Below the pieces are notes generated by a model that worked only from the letters and a program-made list of their open reading frames with translations, made no database searches and had not been told where the DNA came from. This document shows positions 54,553 to 64,000 of a stretch of DNA of 64,000 nt, one piece after another. Both the position numbers and the translations under genes were made by a program. Source of the stretch: Hermatobates lingyangjiaoensis (taxonomy: Eukaryota; Arthropoda; Insecta; Hemiptera; Hermatobatidae); assembly GCA_026182355.1 (NCBI GenBank), contig JAPFBL010000001.1, positions 2,353,501 through 2,417,500 of the forward strand, read 5' to 3'. Within the stretch, counting starts at the first letter, position 1, and every line of letters starts with the position of its first letter.

Positions 54553-54710
54553 ACCAACTCACTTGGGTTTTTGACTCTGACGAAGACCGCTTGTTACGGT
54601 TGAAAGATCTTAGTCTTGTTTTCCCATTTCTTATTGTGGTTTGATCATTGATTGTTATTTCACGTGTTTATGTGAAATCTTTTTATATTATATATATATA
54701 CTATTTTTCT
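54553..54710 (+). repeat. PLE family A terminal unit, best copy
   Basis: Full-length module in single orientation: an AACTCACTTGGGTTTTTGACT lead, the ribozyme-like motif, then the tail TTTTCCCATTTCTTATTGTGG, TTTGATCATTGATTG and TTTCACGTGTTTATGTGAAA, ending at TA repeats. It is the reference for about a dozen copies in the window. No coding sequence is attached. Confidence 0.75.
54573..54615 (+). ncRNA. Hammerhead ribozyme-like motif, family A (best copy)
   Basis: Stem I GACU/AGUC (four perfect pairs). Core CUGACGA (54577-54583), extra A. Stem II is GACCG pairing with CGGUU (first pair G-U) around loop CUUGUUA. Then GAA, palindrome AGAUCU (54605-54610) and H17 U (54611). All core residues are intact. 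A G-U at the first stem II pair is less stable than the usual G-C. Confidence 0.6.
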
Positions 54711-55570
54711 TTATCGAATCTTGGTGCAGTGACAAATAATTCTAAAAAAGAAAATCTTAGACCGCTGGCTTATCATTCTTATTTCTAGACATCTTCAGAG
54801 CTACATCAATACTAGATTAATTACAATAACATCATAAGTAGCCTTGAAAATATAGACAAAACATTGGCTTAAGGTGTTTCTTTTGAGAATTGTTTGACAC
54901 TGGACAAACCTCGAACAAGAAAAATCGTGTATATTATATACGGTGAAGTATGAAAAGTTTGCTGTATACATATATTTCATTAAATATCTTGGTTATTTTC
55001 ATCCTGATTATACTCTTTCCAATGTTCTTGCACAGGTTCTTCATTCCTCTGATATAATATAAATCAACTAATTAAAATATCACTTCCATTTTTTATTGTT
55101 ATGAATGATTCTTTGCCGTTTTTCAGTGATCTTAAGAATCATATTTGATATTTGATATAAAACACTTTTGTCATCTGTTTATAGATTGATAATGTAATTT
55201 TCTTTGTCTTAATGTCACATTACGTATTTGTTAGAGCAGGACTATTGTTTTACTTTCCAGAGTGTTAGTAGATCTGTGCTGCTGTTATTATTGCTATCTT
55301 TAAAAACGCGTATGCAACAGTGAGTCTGATTAGTAAAAGCACTAGAATAGAATTAAACATTCAAAAAGTGAAAATAATAAACATGATATATACTTCATTT
55401 CAGAAAAGTAATATACTAAAACACTAAAGCTTTTATGACAAGAAAAAGACTTTATCGAATGTCTCTTTGTATAAACAGTTTATAATGAAGCCTTATATAT
55501 TTTTCTTGGTTTGAGTAAATTATCGTGTGCTTTAGTAATGCAGGGCAGGTCCAGGAATATAACATAGTCA
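54711..55570. other. AT-rich DNA with no recognised feature
   Basis: A degraded module-like piece (ATTTCTAGACATCTTCAGAGC, about 54782) recalls PLE ends but cannot be folded. Otherwise nothing. Confidence 0.45.
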
Positions 55571-55975
55571 GAGAGATGACTTTAAAATATCGTTGGTGCT
55601 TGCTTAGTCGAAGGGTGGCTGGAGGAGACGAGAAGTGAAGTGAGTGGAATAACGGAATGTGGGATTGAAAGACAGTGGGAGGCGACTTGGGCGGAGTTAA
55701 TGGTACGAGTCAGTGCTGGTTTTAATATAACTGTCGCAAGAGTTGTACGAGGACCTAATTCAGTGTTGAGCAAACAACGCCACATCTCCTTTATTCATAA
55801 GACCCTCATTTCTGTTTGGACTCCTTCAATATCGCCCACTCTCGATTAGGCCTCTCTTTTCATATATAACCTGCCTCTCCATTCTCCCCATTTCTAATTC
55901 CCCTTTTTCCCGATTTATGAAAATCCTTTGTTTATTCAGTCAACCTTCTAACGCTCTAAGGACAGACCTAAAGAC
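55571..55975. other. GC-richer island
   Basis: The left half is purine-rich, the right half pyrimidine-rich (CTCTCCATTCTCCCC). Two opposing frames of about 68 residues carry no motif. One of the dispersed islands. Confidence 0.35.
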
Positions 55976-56995
55976 AACATGCTTTAAGTGTCTTTGCTTT
56001 AACAAACTAATTCTTAATATCAGTCTCATTTAATATATATTAACAGTGATGACTTCTGAAGCTGAACTAATTCAGCATAACTATTCCATATCTACAATTT
56101 CTTTAACATCATAAAAGAAGAGTATTTTTTGATAGATCTCGTGTCATTAAAATTGCTCAAAAATTAATATAACCAATGCGCTAACAACAACAACAACAAC
56201 AACAAATTATGAACTAGAAGTAATTAATTTAAGAAAGTTAATTTCCATAGAACTATAACTCCATTTAAGTTTCGATCATTACTGTAATGATTAATGTTAG
56301 GAATATAGCAACTGTCAAAGCATAGATACTGATGGGGGTTGGAAGGTTTGGAGCTGATTGACATCCTCAGGTCATCATTTTTAAGAATAATTTGGTTAAA
56401 AGGGAATAGATGTGCTGTATCTATTACGAGGAAAAAAGACAAAAATCAGAAAGTTTTAAAAGTTTAATCCATTTGGATGAAATTTCTTTGTTATTTCTTT
56501 CCACAAAATTGTAAAACTTCCTATTCTTTTATTTCGTTTTCTCCTAATATATCCAGTATTTCTACTTCTATAATACATCCATATTATTTTTAACACTAAC
56601 CACTGACTTCAGCTCGCTCTAAACTCTCCAATACCCACCAGTTTTCAGCTACCAATCAGTAACCTATACAGTTTTACAATTACAAGATTTAAAAATAATC
56701 ACCACACATTTATTACCTTAAAATATTTTCCTGTACAAAATAGTTACCCTTTTATCATATTTAAAAGAAGAATTATTCCTCCGTAAAAAAAAATATATAT
56801 TCGAATTTTATTTACACATTCTTTCTTGGTAAAATTACCTACCTATCCAGTACCTTCTATCCAGATATCTAAAACCTTAAAAATAACCTAAATGAACCTT
56901 TCCTAATTTATCTTCTGTTCCCTAGCTTACAGGAAATTTCTCAATTTGTTGTTTCTTATCTACTTTTAACCAAAGATGTGAGTCTTTGACTCTTT
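55976..56995. other. AT-rich DNA with a (CAA)n tract
   Basis: (CAA)n at about 56186-56205. No gene seen. Confidence 0.55.
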
Positions 56996-57185
56996 GTCAT
57001 AATCCAAAGATATGAAGGATTATGACGGCTCACATTAGCCATCATCAGGTAAAAAACGAAAATATTAAACAAGGCAAAAAGGTACAGTACAAAGGGCAGT
57101 TAACAAAAACCGAAACATTGGCATTAAGAGTTTAATTTGAACCTGAGGAACTGACCAAGTCTCGATAAACTGTAGTTTTGTTTCT
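56975..57185. repeat. PLE-end relics: degraded module (-) and family K tail (+)
   Basis: On the minus strand near 57002-57052, CUGAUGA plus an extra U is followed by a good stem II GGCU/AGCC, but then GUCA instead of GAAA. A hairpin GTCATAATCC/GGATTATGAC lies beside it at 56997-57025. On the plus strand, 57100-57170 matches the family K end: AACCGAAACATTGGCATTAAGAG through GAGGAACTGACCAAGTCTCG. Confidence 0.45.
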
Positions 57186-57990
57186 ATCCCACGGTCGAAA
57201 CAAATATATAACATATATGAGTAGTACTTACTTGAAAGAATAAAATAAGCATACTCATTTCTACAAGTTCTTTATTGCATTGTAATAGAATCAAAAGTAG
57301 AATTGAAATTTTAGAGATCTTAATATATATGAATGTATTATACCGCCTACCTGTTTTAAAACTATACAAGTGTAAAGGAATTCAAAACATTTTCTTGAGA
57401 GGATTCCTACTAAGCTGTAGGGAGCTACAAACGGATTCCTACTAACCGTTACATACTTCAGAGGGAGAAAAATATTTATATGATTTCTTGTTAAGTGATA
57501 ATTTAAATGCCGCAGAAAGAGGAGTTCTTGAATGTATCATGCACACTTTTTCTGTGCAGAAAGGTCCAAAACCTCTCAGGTCTGGCTAAATGTGTGTTCA
57601 GTTACCAAAAAAATTCCTTTCTTTCTTTCTTTGAAGGACATTTTGGATTAAATTTAAAAAATATTACTAAAACGCTAGGTGTTAAAGAAATCAAATATAT
57701 TGTTAATATTCAATCATAATTCATTATTAATCATTAGAAAGATATTAATAAGAATAATAGAAACAAAGCAGAAAAACTAATTTTGATGGAATTGTTACCA
57801 GTTTTAGTGATATCTTACCTCTTGAAATTCCTGAGAAAATTTGATATTGTTTTTGTGTTATACGGTTATAACTTCGAAGACAAATAAAGAAACTTTCAAA
57901 TCTCTAAAATAACTACTAATGGAAAAATTATGTATTTGTTTCAATGTAAAGAATATACTATGTCGCAATGTTGTCTATGTTACCCAGTTT
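57186..57990. other. AT-rich DNA with no recognised feature
   Basis: A 70-residue plus-strand frame at 57507 has no domain. Nothing else is seen. Confidence 0.5.
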
Positions 57991-58410
57991 TATATCCTAG
58001 TAAATATGGTGACAGAGGGTTCAAAAGCGCTAACTACTGGGAGTCAACCTCCCACAAGTGTAGCTAAGGACCCGAAGAAGAATCGCCCAAAGAAGGATGA
58101 AGGAAGTCACTTTCTACCGAAACGTAGGGAACCTGAATGGGCATATCAATAATGGTTTGTGCAAATTCTGCAAAGAAGAGGAAGAAACACCGTTGCACCT
58201 GCTGACTGACTGTCAAGCAGTCAAGAGGTAGGCGCTTCGGGCCACTCAACTAAACTATAGAACAACTTTGACCAAAAGTGCTGAGCTTCTTGGAGACGTT
58301 GAAGCTAACTGTTTGGGGGGGGGTACTTTAGTACAGAATAGGGAAGTACAATGTTTTTAGGACGCAGTGCTACAGTCACCCTCAAATAATAATAATAATA
58401 ATAATAAATC
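57991..58410 (+). pseudogene. Non-LTR retrotransposon 3' end, copy 2
   Basis: Plus-strand counterpart of 10061-10530. Readable pieces: EVTFYRNVGNLNGHINNGLCKFCKEEEETPLHLLTDC (in sections, about 58105-58220), the Cys/His motif after RNase H, with CxxC...H...C spacing. The frame shifts before and after it. The 3' UTR includes GAGCTTCTTGGAGACGTTGAAGC and a run of eight or nine G, then GAATAGGGAAGTACAATG, and ends with an (ATA)n tail at 58386-58408. An (AAT)-type tail is usual for I/R1-like and related elements. Dead 5'-truncated copy. Confidence 0.7.
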
Positions 58411-59150
58411 TGGTGACAGAAACGTTTGACGCAAAAAATCTATTGTCTAGGTTTCTGGCTAGATTTCTTAGAGATGTGGTTTGTAATGTCATCGCATTTG
58501 AAAAAGTATTTACCACATTGAAGGAAGTGGAAATCAATATCCACATCCATCAATAATGAATATTACCCAGCTGTTTTATTGGCTACAATATTGGTCAAAC
58601 AAAAGATCTCCATCACCTTAACAAAATACTAGATCATATTTGATTGAATTCTTCCACCCAATATGACCAATTGTTAAACAGTCGCACATTCATACTGTCA
58701 CACACACAGACGCACACATAAACATACAAATACAAAATGAATCAATAAGTAATTAAATATTGATTTAAAACTGCAATCTTGGAATTATTGAAAGTAAAAA
58801 ACTTTGTATCTAGTTTAATTTAACTTAGAGATCATTACCGAAATGCCTCCTTCTTCAGATTAGATAGGTGAAATTTTAGATCCTTCAAGGCACTTTGGAT
58901 CAATACTTGTATGAAAAGTTATAAGATTATGAGAGATTAGTGAAAGTCGATTCAGCATAATAAGTAAATATATATTGGAATAAACTACAGTGATGACAAA
59001 ATGAATTTTCTATCATTGAATTCTTGGTACAAAATGTAGAAAATAACAACAACAAAGGTATTGAGAGACTAATTAAAGGTAAACACTAAGACAGTTGTGT
59101 CAAATAGCTAATAGGTGAAGAAATACGAGAAGTCAAAAGTTGACTATAAT
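58411..59150. other. AT-rich DNA with no recognised feature
   Basis: A CA-rich stretch (ACACACACAGACGCACACATA, about 58700) is the only visible feature. Confidence 0.5.
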
Positions 59151-59154
59151 GATA

Positions 59155-59450
59155 TTTGCAGGTGGATGTTTGATGGAAGGAGGTAGAGTTGAATGTTTAT
59201 GTTCGAGTGAGTCTGGTTATTTGAGCCGTACGTCAGAAATGAAGGAGCAGAGGATCGGCCGTTTGTCACGTAGGCCATTAGTCCAAGAAGGGTCCATGTG
59301 TTGACTGTTTCTAATTCCAACAAGGTTCTACAGGCTAGACTCGAGCTCTCCCGTTTATGAGAAATAATTCCGCTTTAAGTCACGTCCAGGCCATCCAGTG
59401 GACTATAACAATGGTTTTCACAATGCGTCTCGTCGTTTACCCTGCAGATT
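59155..59450. other. GC-richer island
   Basis: Mixed-composition segment (CGGCCGTTTGTCACGTAGGCC region) with no frame. One of the dispersed islands. Confidence 0.35.
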
Positions 59451-59769
59451 TCAATTCATAGTCATTTCTTCGATCTATTGTTTTTTTACTTCTATTTTTA
59501 ACATTATTCATATATTAAATGGATATACTTTTAATTTTAACGATTAAAATCATTTTCATTGTAGAAATGCATCCAAACAGAGGATTATTGTTTCGAAAGT
59601 TGTGCAATCAGTTATTATGTAATATTTAGTCATGCTGGAAAACTCAAGTCTCCTCACACAAATATTTTATACAAATATCGCGTTTCAAACATACGGTGTT
59701 CTTCTAAAAGTTACATTAACTGTTTCAATGTTCGAAAATGATTATTCCTGTCCTTCCATCACAACAGTT

Positions 59770-59880
59770 GTATTATAACTAAAGGAAGAGTACTACGCGT
59801 TCGAAACGCTACTTTTGTATATAACATTTTATGTAGATAGTTAAATTACTTTCCCAATATGATTATTATTTCTTTATAAG
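59770..59880 (+). repeat. PLE family L end, degraded
   Basis: CTACGCGTTCGAAACGCTACTTTTG and the following tail resemble 4885-4975. Stem II and the core can no longer be folded. Confidence 0.35.
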
Positions 59881-61925
59881 CTTTACGAGAGGATGTTCTC
59901 GTCAGTTAAAACAAACGAAAATATTCGCACACCTGTAACACTTACCTAAAAATGTCACTTTAAAATTGCCACTACTGTTATCCTCAGGTAAAAAGTATTG
60001 ATTATGATATCAATAATAATGCGCTTGCCAAGTGTTGATTTTTCGTTTCCACACACACTGTTTCACAATACAATATAACTAGCTTCTGTATGACGTCAAT
60101 CATATGTTAATTATTGACGTCAATGTCTAAAATCAATAGTGTAAAACAAAGAGATTAGGCTATTCTTTTTACACAAAAAGTCTTATGTGTTATAAGAGTT
60201 AAATATTGTTAGATAAAATAAACGGATATGTTTGAACTCCCTTATTACCTTGTTTGTATGATTAGCAGAGTAAGGTTGTAGCCACTCCACAAAAAAACCG
60301 TGGATCTTTATAACTCTTAAATTATCATATCCTCAATTTTGAGACATACACAAGTTTTTTAAGTAGAAGTCTGTAAATTTCTGCATGTAATAAAGAATAT
60401 TCTGCACGACTACTTTACGTTAGAAACTCACATACAAACAACACATCAACCATTTTCACCCTTTATCTTCAGCTATAATAACATAAAATCGTTTCTTTTT
60501 GTTTTATTATAAATTAGAAATATTTACACCTGCTATATTTCAAGTCACATAAATTAAATACCAAACCATTTCAAAGAAAGAATTTCTCATTGTACTGCAT
60601 CTGAATGAATTATAATTTTATAATTCATAATCATCACAACAGCATGATTGCTGTTTTAGATTCATCATAAATTCATGGAACAATACAAGTATATAAAGCA
60701 ATTTTCTGTTACTAACAGTATAATGAACTTTAGCTTCAGTGAAAAGCAAACAAATTTCCAGAGAAGTGCTAATAAAAACCTGGTGAATATTTAAAGAACT
60801 AACTTTGAATACGAAGTGTTAACTTAATGTTAATTTGAATCTTTTAAGATAGATCTTTGACTTTTTGCTTTTGTGATTTGACTGGTTTAATAGACTCCCA
60901 GTGTACTATATAGGTCGCAAAAACTCACATCTCCGACTAATTAAGAAAAACCAAGTTGAGAATAAATCAAATATGAATTATAATTCATAACGTATTTAAT
61001 GATGCGATAATTAATAAAGCGTCAGCAATAGTATAATAAGAACAAAAATAATAATTACCAAAAAAATTGCTAAAAAAATGATAACATTAACATGTATTGA
61101 AAAAGTCACAAAAAACTAAACAAATTATTAAAAAAAAATCAATGCATTTCTGCGCAACGTACATACAGTTTATTCCAACATAACTTAACATTTTAAATAA
61201 AAGAACATTGTTAAATATTTAAATAATTTTTCAATGCTTAAAAAAGTTTGAATAATTATATATAATTCAATTCCAAATTTAAATGATTTAAATAAATTTC
61301 GAGAATTCAATCAAATGTATAATATAAATTAAAGAAAAGAGTGAAAGTCCTGTGTAAAATGCCATACTGGATAACAGTCTTTCAGATCACGATAGTTGTT
61401 CTGAATATAATCAATATATATTCTGACTTTTAAACACAATAAAAGTCAACCTTTCCATTGTTTAATGACACTAACCAGTCCTTAAAACCTTATATTTAGA
61501 ATCTTATTAATTTTCCGTAATCTAAGCCAACAACCACTGGATTGAAATCAAAATGAAACTACGTAATCATTTTTCATTAATAAAAAGTATATTGATTTAA
61601 TCATTTTGATCAACTGATTATTATGTGATTATTTAAAGTAGCTAAATGATGATTCTAAGATACGACCATAGACATAAGGTTCTCACGTTATGTACGTTGC
61701 AAAGAAATGCATTGATTTTTTTACAAATAATTTGTTTAGTTTTTTGTGACTTTGTCAATATATGTTAATGTTATCGTTTTTTAAAACGTGATTTGTTGGT
61801 TAGTATTACTTTTTATTCTTAGTATACTATTGGTAACGTTCTCACAGTGTGTGGCAATTCATTTGGAAATGATGTATAGGAAATAATATTGGCATTTCAT
61901 GTATATATGTCGAGGTATGAATGGG
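59881..61925. other. About 2 kb of AT-rich DNA with no recognised feature
   Basis: Contains a short CAATCATATGTTAATTATTGACGTCAATG region (about 60096-60124) with a repeated TGACGTCAAT, a CRE-like site. No gene is seen. Confidence 0.5.
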
Positions 61926-61929
61926 TTTG

Positions 61930-62265
61930 TTATTAAAGGAGTGTTAGCCATGCTGTTAGCAGAGCTAAGAGGGTGTGATGGAGAGATGCTGTGAGATGCG
62001 GGAAGGCTGTCTGGGAATGTGGGTGCATTACGCCTCGTAAATACGCATTAGAGGACAGCGGGCGTAAGAGAAGAAGCGGACGTGACTAATGGGAGGCCGG
62101 CAGTCACCTGGACTGGACAAGCACGCGTCGCGGCCCTTGTCTCCTTTGCTTCGTCACGCTCCTCCGCAGTCTTCTTAACCACTCCGCCTTCCTCACTCCA
62201 ATAAGTCGCTACTGGTTTCCGCTAATCCCCTTGACAATACTGCTTTCCAACAAAGACCACTATAA
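61930..62265. other. GC-richer island
   Basis: The most GC-rich stretch in the window (GGGAGGCCGGCAGTCACC, ACGCGTCGCGGCCC), purine-rich then pyrimidine-rich. No reading frame of note. It shares the GGCAGTCACC motif type with other islands. Confidence 0.35.
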
Positions 62266-63035
62266 AGTTGCTTACGAGGGAATCATCATTGAAGTCGTAT
62301 ATGTAAAATATAACATCCCCTTACCTTTAAGGTCTTTCATTGCTTTGACGTCTCCTTTGTTACACTAACTTCAGTATTTCGAAATTTGTCACTGATCCGT
62401 CTCAATGTTTTAAACTTCTAACATTGACTGCAAAACAGTATTTGCTAATGCCATTGTAGTAGTTTTAATACCAGCTGCTTTCTAAAAAGAGTGATAAAAC
62501 CGCTATTCAGCATAAAATAATCACACTCATACCAACATTTGCATCACCTTCTCTTCCAAAGTACGTCATAGTACTAAAAACACACGTCAACCAAATTTTT
62601 TTTTAAATTTATACTTATGAGAAGACTCATCACTTTAATAATGATTAAAAGAATAGTAAAATGAATTATCTGAAGATCAAAGGCAGATGACTGCCTTGAC
62701 TTACAAATTATCTCAAATCAAACCGGCTTATTTGGTTCATCAATAAATATTTATCCACCATTACAGGTAGAGAGTCGGTCAATAAGATAAGGAATGTACT
62801 GCACCTTTTAATAGATTCTTGGACGCTGAAAATTTCTGATAGCAGTTTTATGCATAGAAATTCTACGTAATTTTAAAAATGTTTTATGTTTATTGAACTA
62901 AATGTTTCATTAGTTTATATATAGGGGTACCAATTAGAAAACATGAAAGGAATTAATACTCAGATTCATAAAAGGTTATTCTTTAAAGCTGATTTTCAGC
63001 TCAACTTTTACTAACTACAAATAATGAATTGTATT
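62266..63035. other. AT-rich DNA with no recognised feature
   Basis: Nothing recognisable. Confidence 0.5.
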
Positions 63036-63039
63036 TAGG

Positions 63040-63663
63040 CGAGGTTTTTCTGTCATAACCACCAAGATCAAATAAGGCCGACTAGTTTAACGTGCTGCCT
63101 TTAGCTACTCTGGATCACTCCAAAGTGACCGAGGTGACCTCGAGGAGGCGAGCCCGCACGATACTACGTCGCGCATCAAGACATATCACGCATCAGTACC
63201 AGGTCAGCGTACTCAAATCGGGTATCAATAAACAAGTAGCCTGACACTTTAACTTATTACCTTACTAGCAGGAGGGGGGGGGAGCTCTATGGCACCGGAC
63301 GCTCGTGGCCCTCTGCCGGGAGAGCAAGCACTCCTACCATTCTTCCTATATCGTACACGTACTCCAGGAATGCGTATCTGTACTTATAATTGAAGGCCTT
63401 TTTGTATGCGCTTGCTACAATCGTTCCCGTCTCGAGTATAAACTTCCACCGTAGCAAGGCAACCGCTTACATTCCTCGAGCATGTGCTTTACTGTCTCAG
63501 GGGTTGCTACACATGGACACATCGGATTTTCAGCTTTCTTAAACCTATGGAGAACTTGCTCATTATTGTAGAGTAGTAATTCGTTTTCCTGATTTTCTAT
63601 GAACGTTTTGTTTTTGTTTTGTTTTATCATGTATAAACATTTTAATTCAAACTGGAACTGCAC
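63040..63663 (-). pseudogene. Non-LTR retrotransposon C-terminal fragment
   Basis: Minus-strand frame 63663-63415 includes VLHRFKKAENPMCPCV, ATPETVKHMLEECKRLPCYGG: the Cys-Cys-His-Cys motif that ends many ORF2 proteins with RNase H. After a stop, the next frame continues with SAYKKAFNYKYRYAFLEYVYDIGRMVGVLALP and a TAG at about 63284. So one frameshift separates two coherent halves. It differs in sequence from the 10.1 and 58.1 kb elements. A GC-richer 3' UTR of about 200 bp runs left to about 63040. 5'-truncated and dead. Confidence 0.6.
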
Positions 63664-63723
63664 ACTGAATAAAATATGACACAGGACAGGAGATAATCAC
63701 TTGCAAAATATAATATATTCCAA

Positions 63724-63724
<1 letters not shown>

Positions 63725-63754
<30 letters not shown>
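63725..63754. repeat. (TA)n microsatellite
   Basis: About 28 bp of TA. Remaining sequence to the window end has no recognised feature. Confidence 0.9.
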
Positions 63755-64000
63755 CTTTATATTCTAAAAAATAAGAAAACAGATTCGAAAGTTTCCTTTC
63801 TTTACAACACCTAATTCAGAGAGTCGATGTGAAATATATTCTAAAACATGTTTCATTGATAGGCATTAACTAGGTCAAGGGAGTTTTATCTTAGATTTCC
63901 GTTAAACTGTAAAATTGGGGCAAAACACACTTGCTAAGTTACTTATATGTACTCTCAACAAAGTGTTGCAATTTTAATAACAGCATTTCTAAAAAAAACA

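Noticed and set aside
59796..59830. Hammerhead motif around GTTCGAAACGC
   Set aside because: It resembles family L, but the core and stem II cannot be folded; kept only as a degraded repeat.

Overview
The window looks like intergenic or intronic DNA from a large, AT-rich animal genome, most likely an arthropod or another invertebrate. It is full of (TA)n tracts and decayed transposable elements. I see no intact host protein gene, rRNA gene or canonical tRNA gene, and no operon-like or prokaryotic structure. The organism call is an inference from base composition and from the mix of elements: several Penelope-like element (PLE) families, a Helitron, a tRNA-derived SINE and several clades of non-LTR retrotransposon.

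Layout. 1-1210: inverted PLE fragments set in (TA)n. 3.1-3.5 kb: a GC-richer island. 4.85 and 6.0 kb: PLE terminal relics. 6354-9453: a Helitron whose Rep endonuclease has been lost but whose Pif1-type helicase frame is open; its 3' hairpin and CTAG end are visible. 10.1-11.9 kb: 3' ends of two non-LTR elements. 13.7, 23.8, 51.3 and 54.1 kb: four minus-strand copies of one tRNA-derived SINE. 16.6 kb and 19.4-22.1 kb: dense nests of PLE ends. 27.6 kb: an RNase H fragment. 34.4-35.2 kb: the best PLE coding copy (GIY-YIG endonuclease plus 3' UTR). 37.26-44.62 kb: a near-identical direct duplication of about 2.7 kb, with PLE fragments between the copies and a further fold-back PLE inserted in the second. 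48.2-49.9 kb: a Jockey-like ORF2 relic. 58.0 and 63.2 kb: further non-LTR 3' ends. About ten GC-richer islands of 200-450 bp are scattered through otherwise featureless AT-rich DNA.

Main observation. At least ten sequence-unrelated PLE terminal families share one secondary-structure plan, that of a minimal type I hammerhead ribozyme: stem I, CUGANGA, one extra nucleotide, stem II, GAA, a short perfect palindrome beginning A and ending U that serves as stem III, H, stem I. The stems differ in sequence but stay paired, and the residue before the predicted cleavage site is never G. Because stem III is palindromic with almost no loop, the motif should fold best as a dimer. Hammerheads in PLEs are established knowledge. 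What stands out here is the number of families in one locus, the nearly universal extra nucleotide after A9, and a GTRAGT (5' splice-donor-like) hexamer just downstream of the cleavage site in most families.

How the parts fit. The PLE copies sit in (TA)n and often occur as head-to-head or fold-back pairs of their terminal repeats. They have probably seeded most of the local inverted repeats and may have promoted the 37-44 kb duplication. No gene here appears to act in a host pathway.
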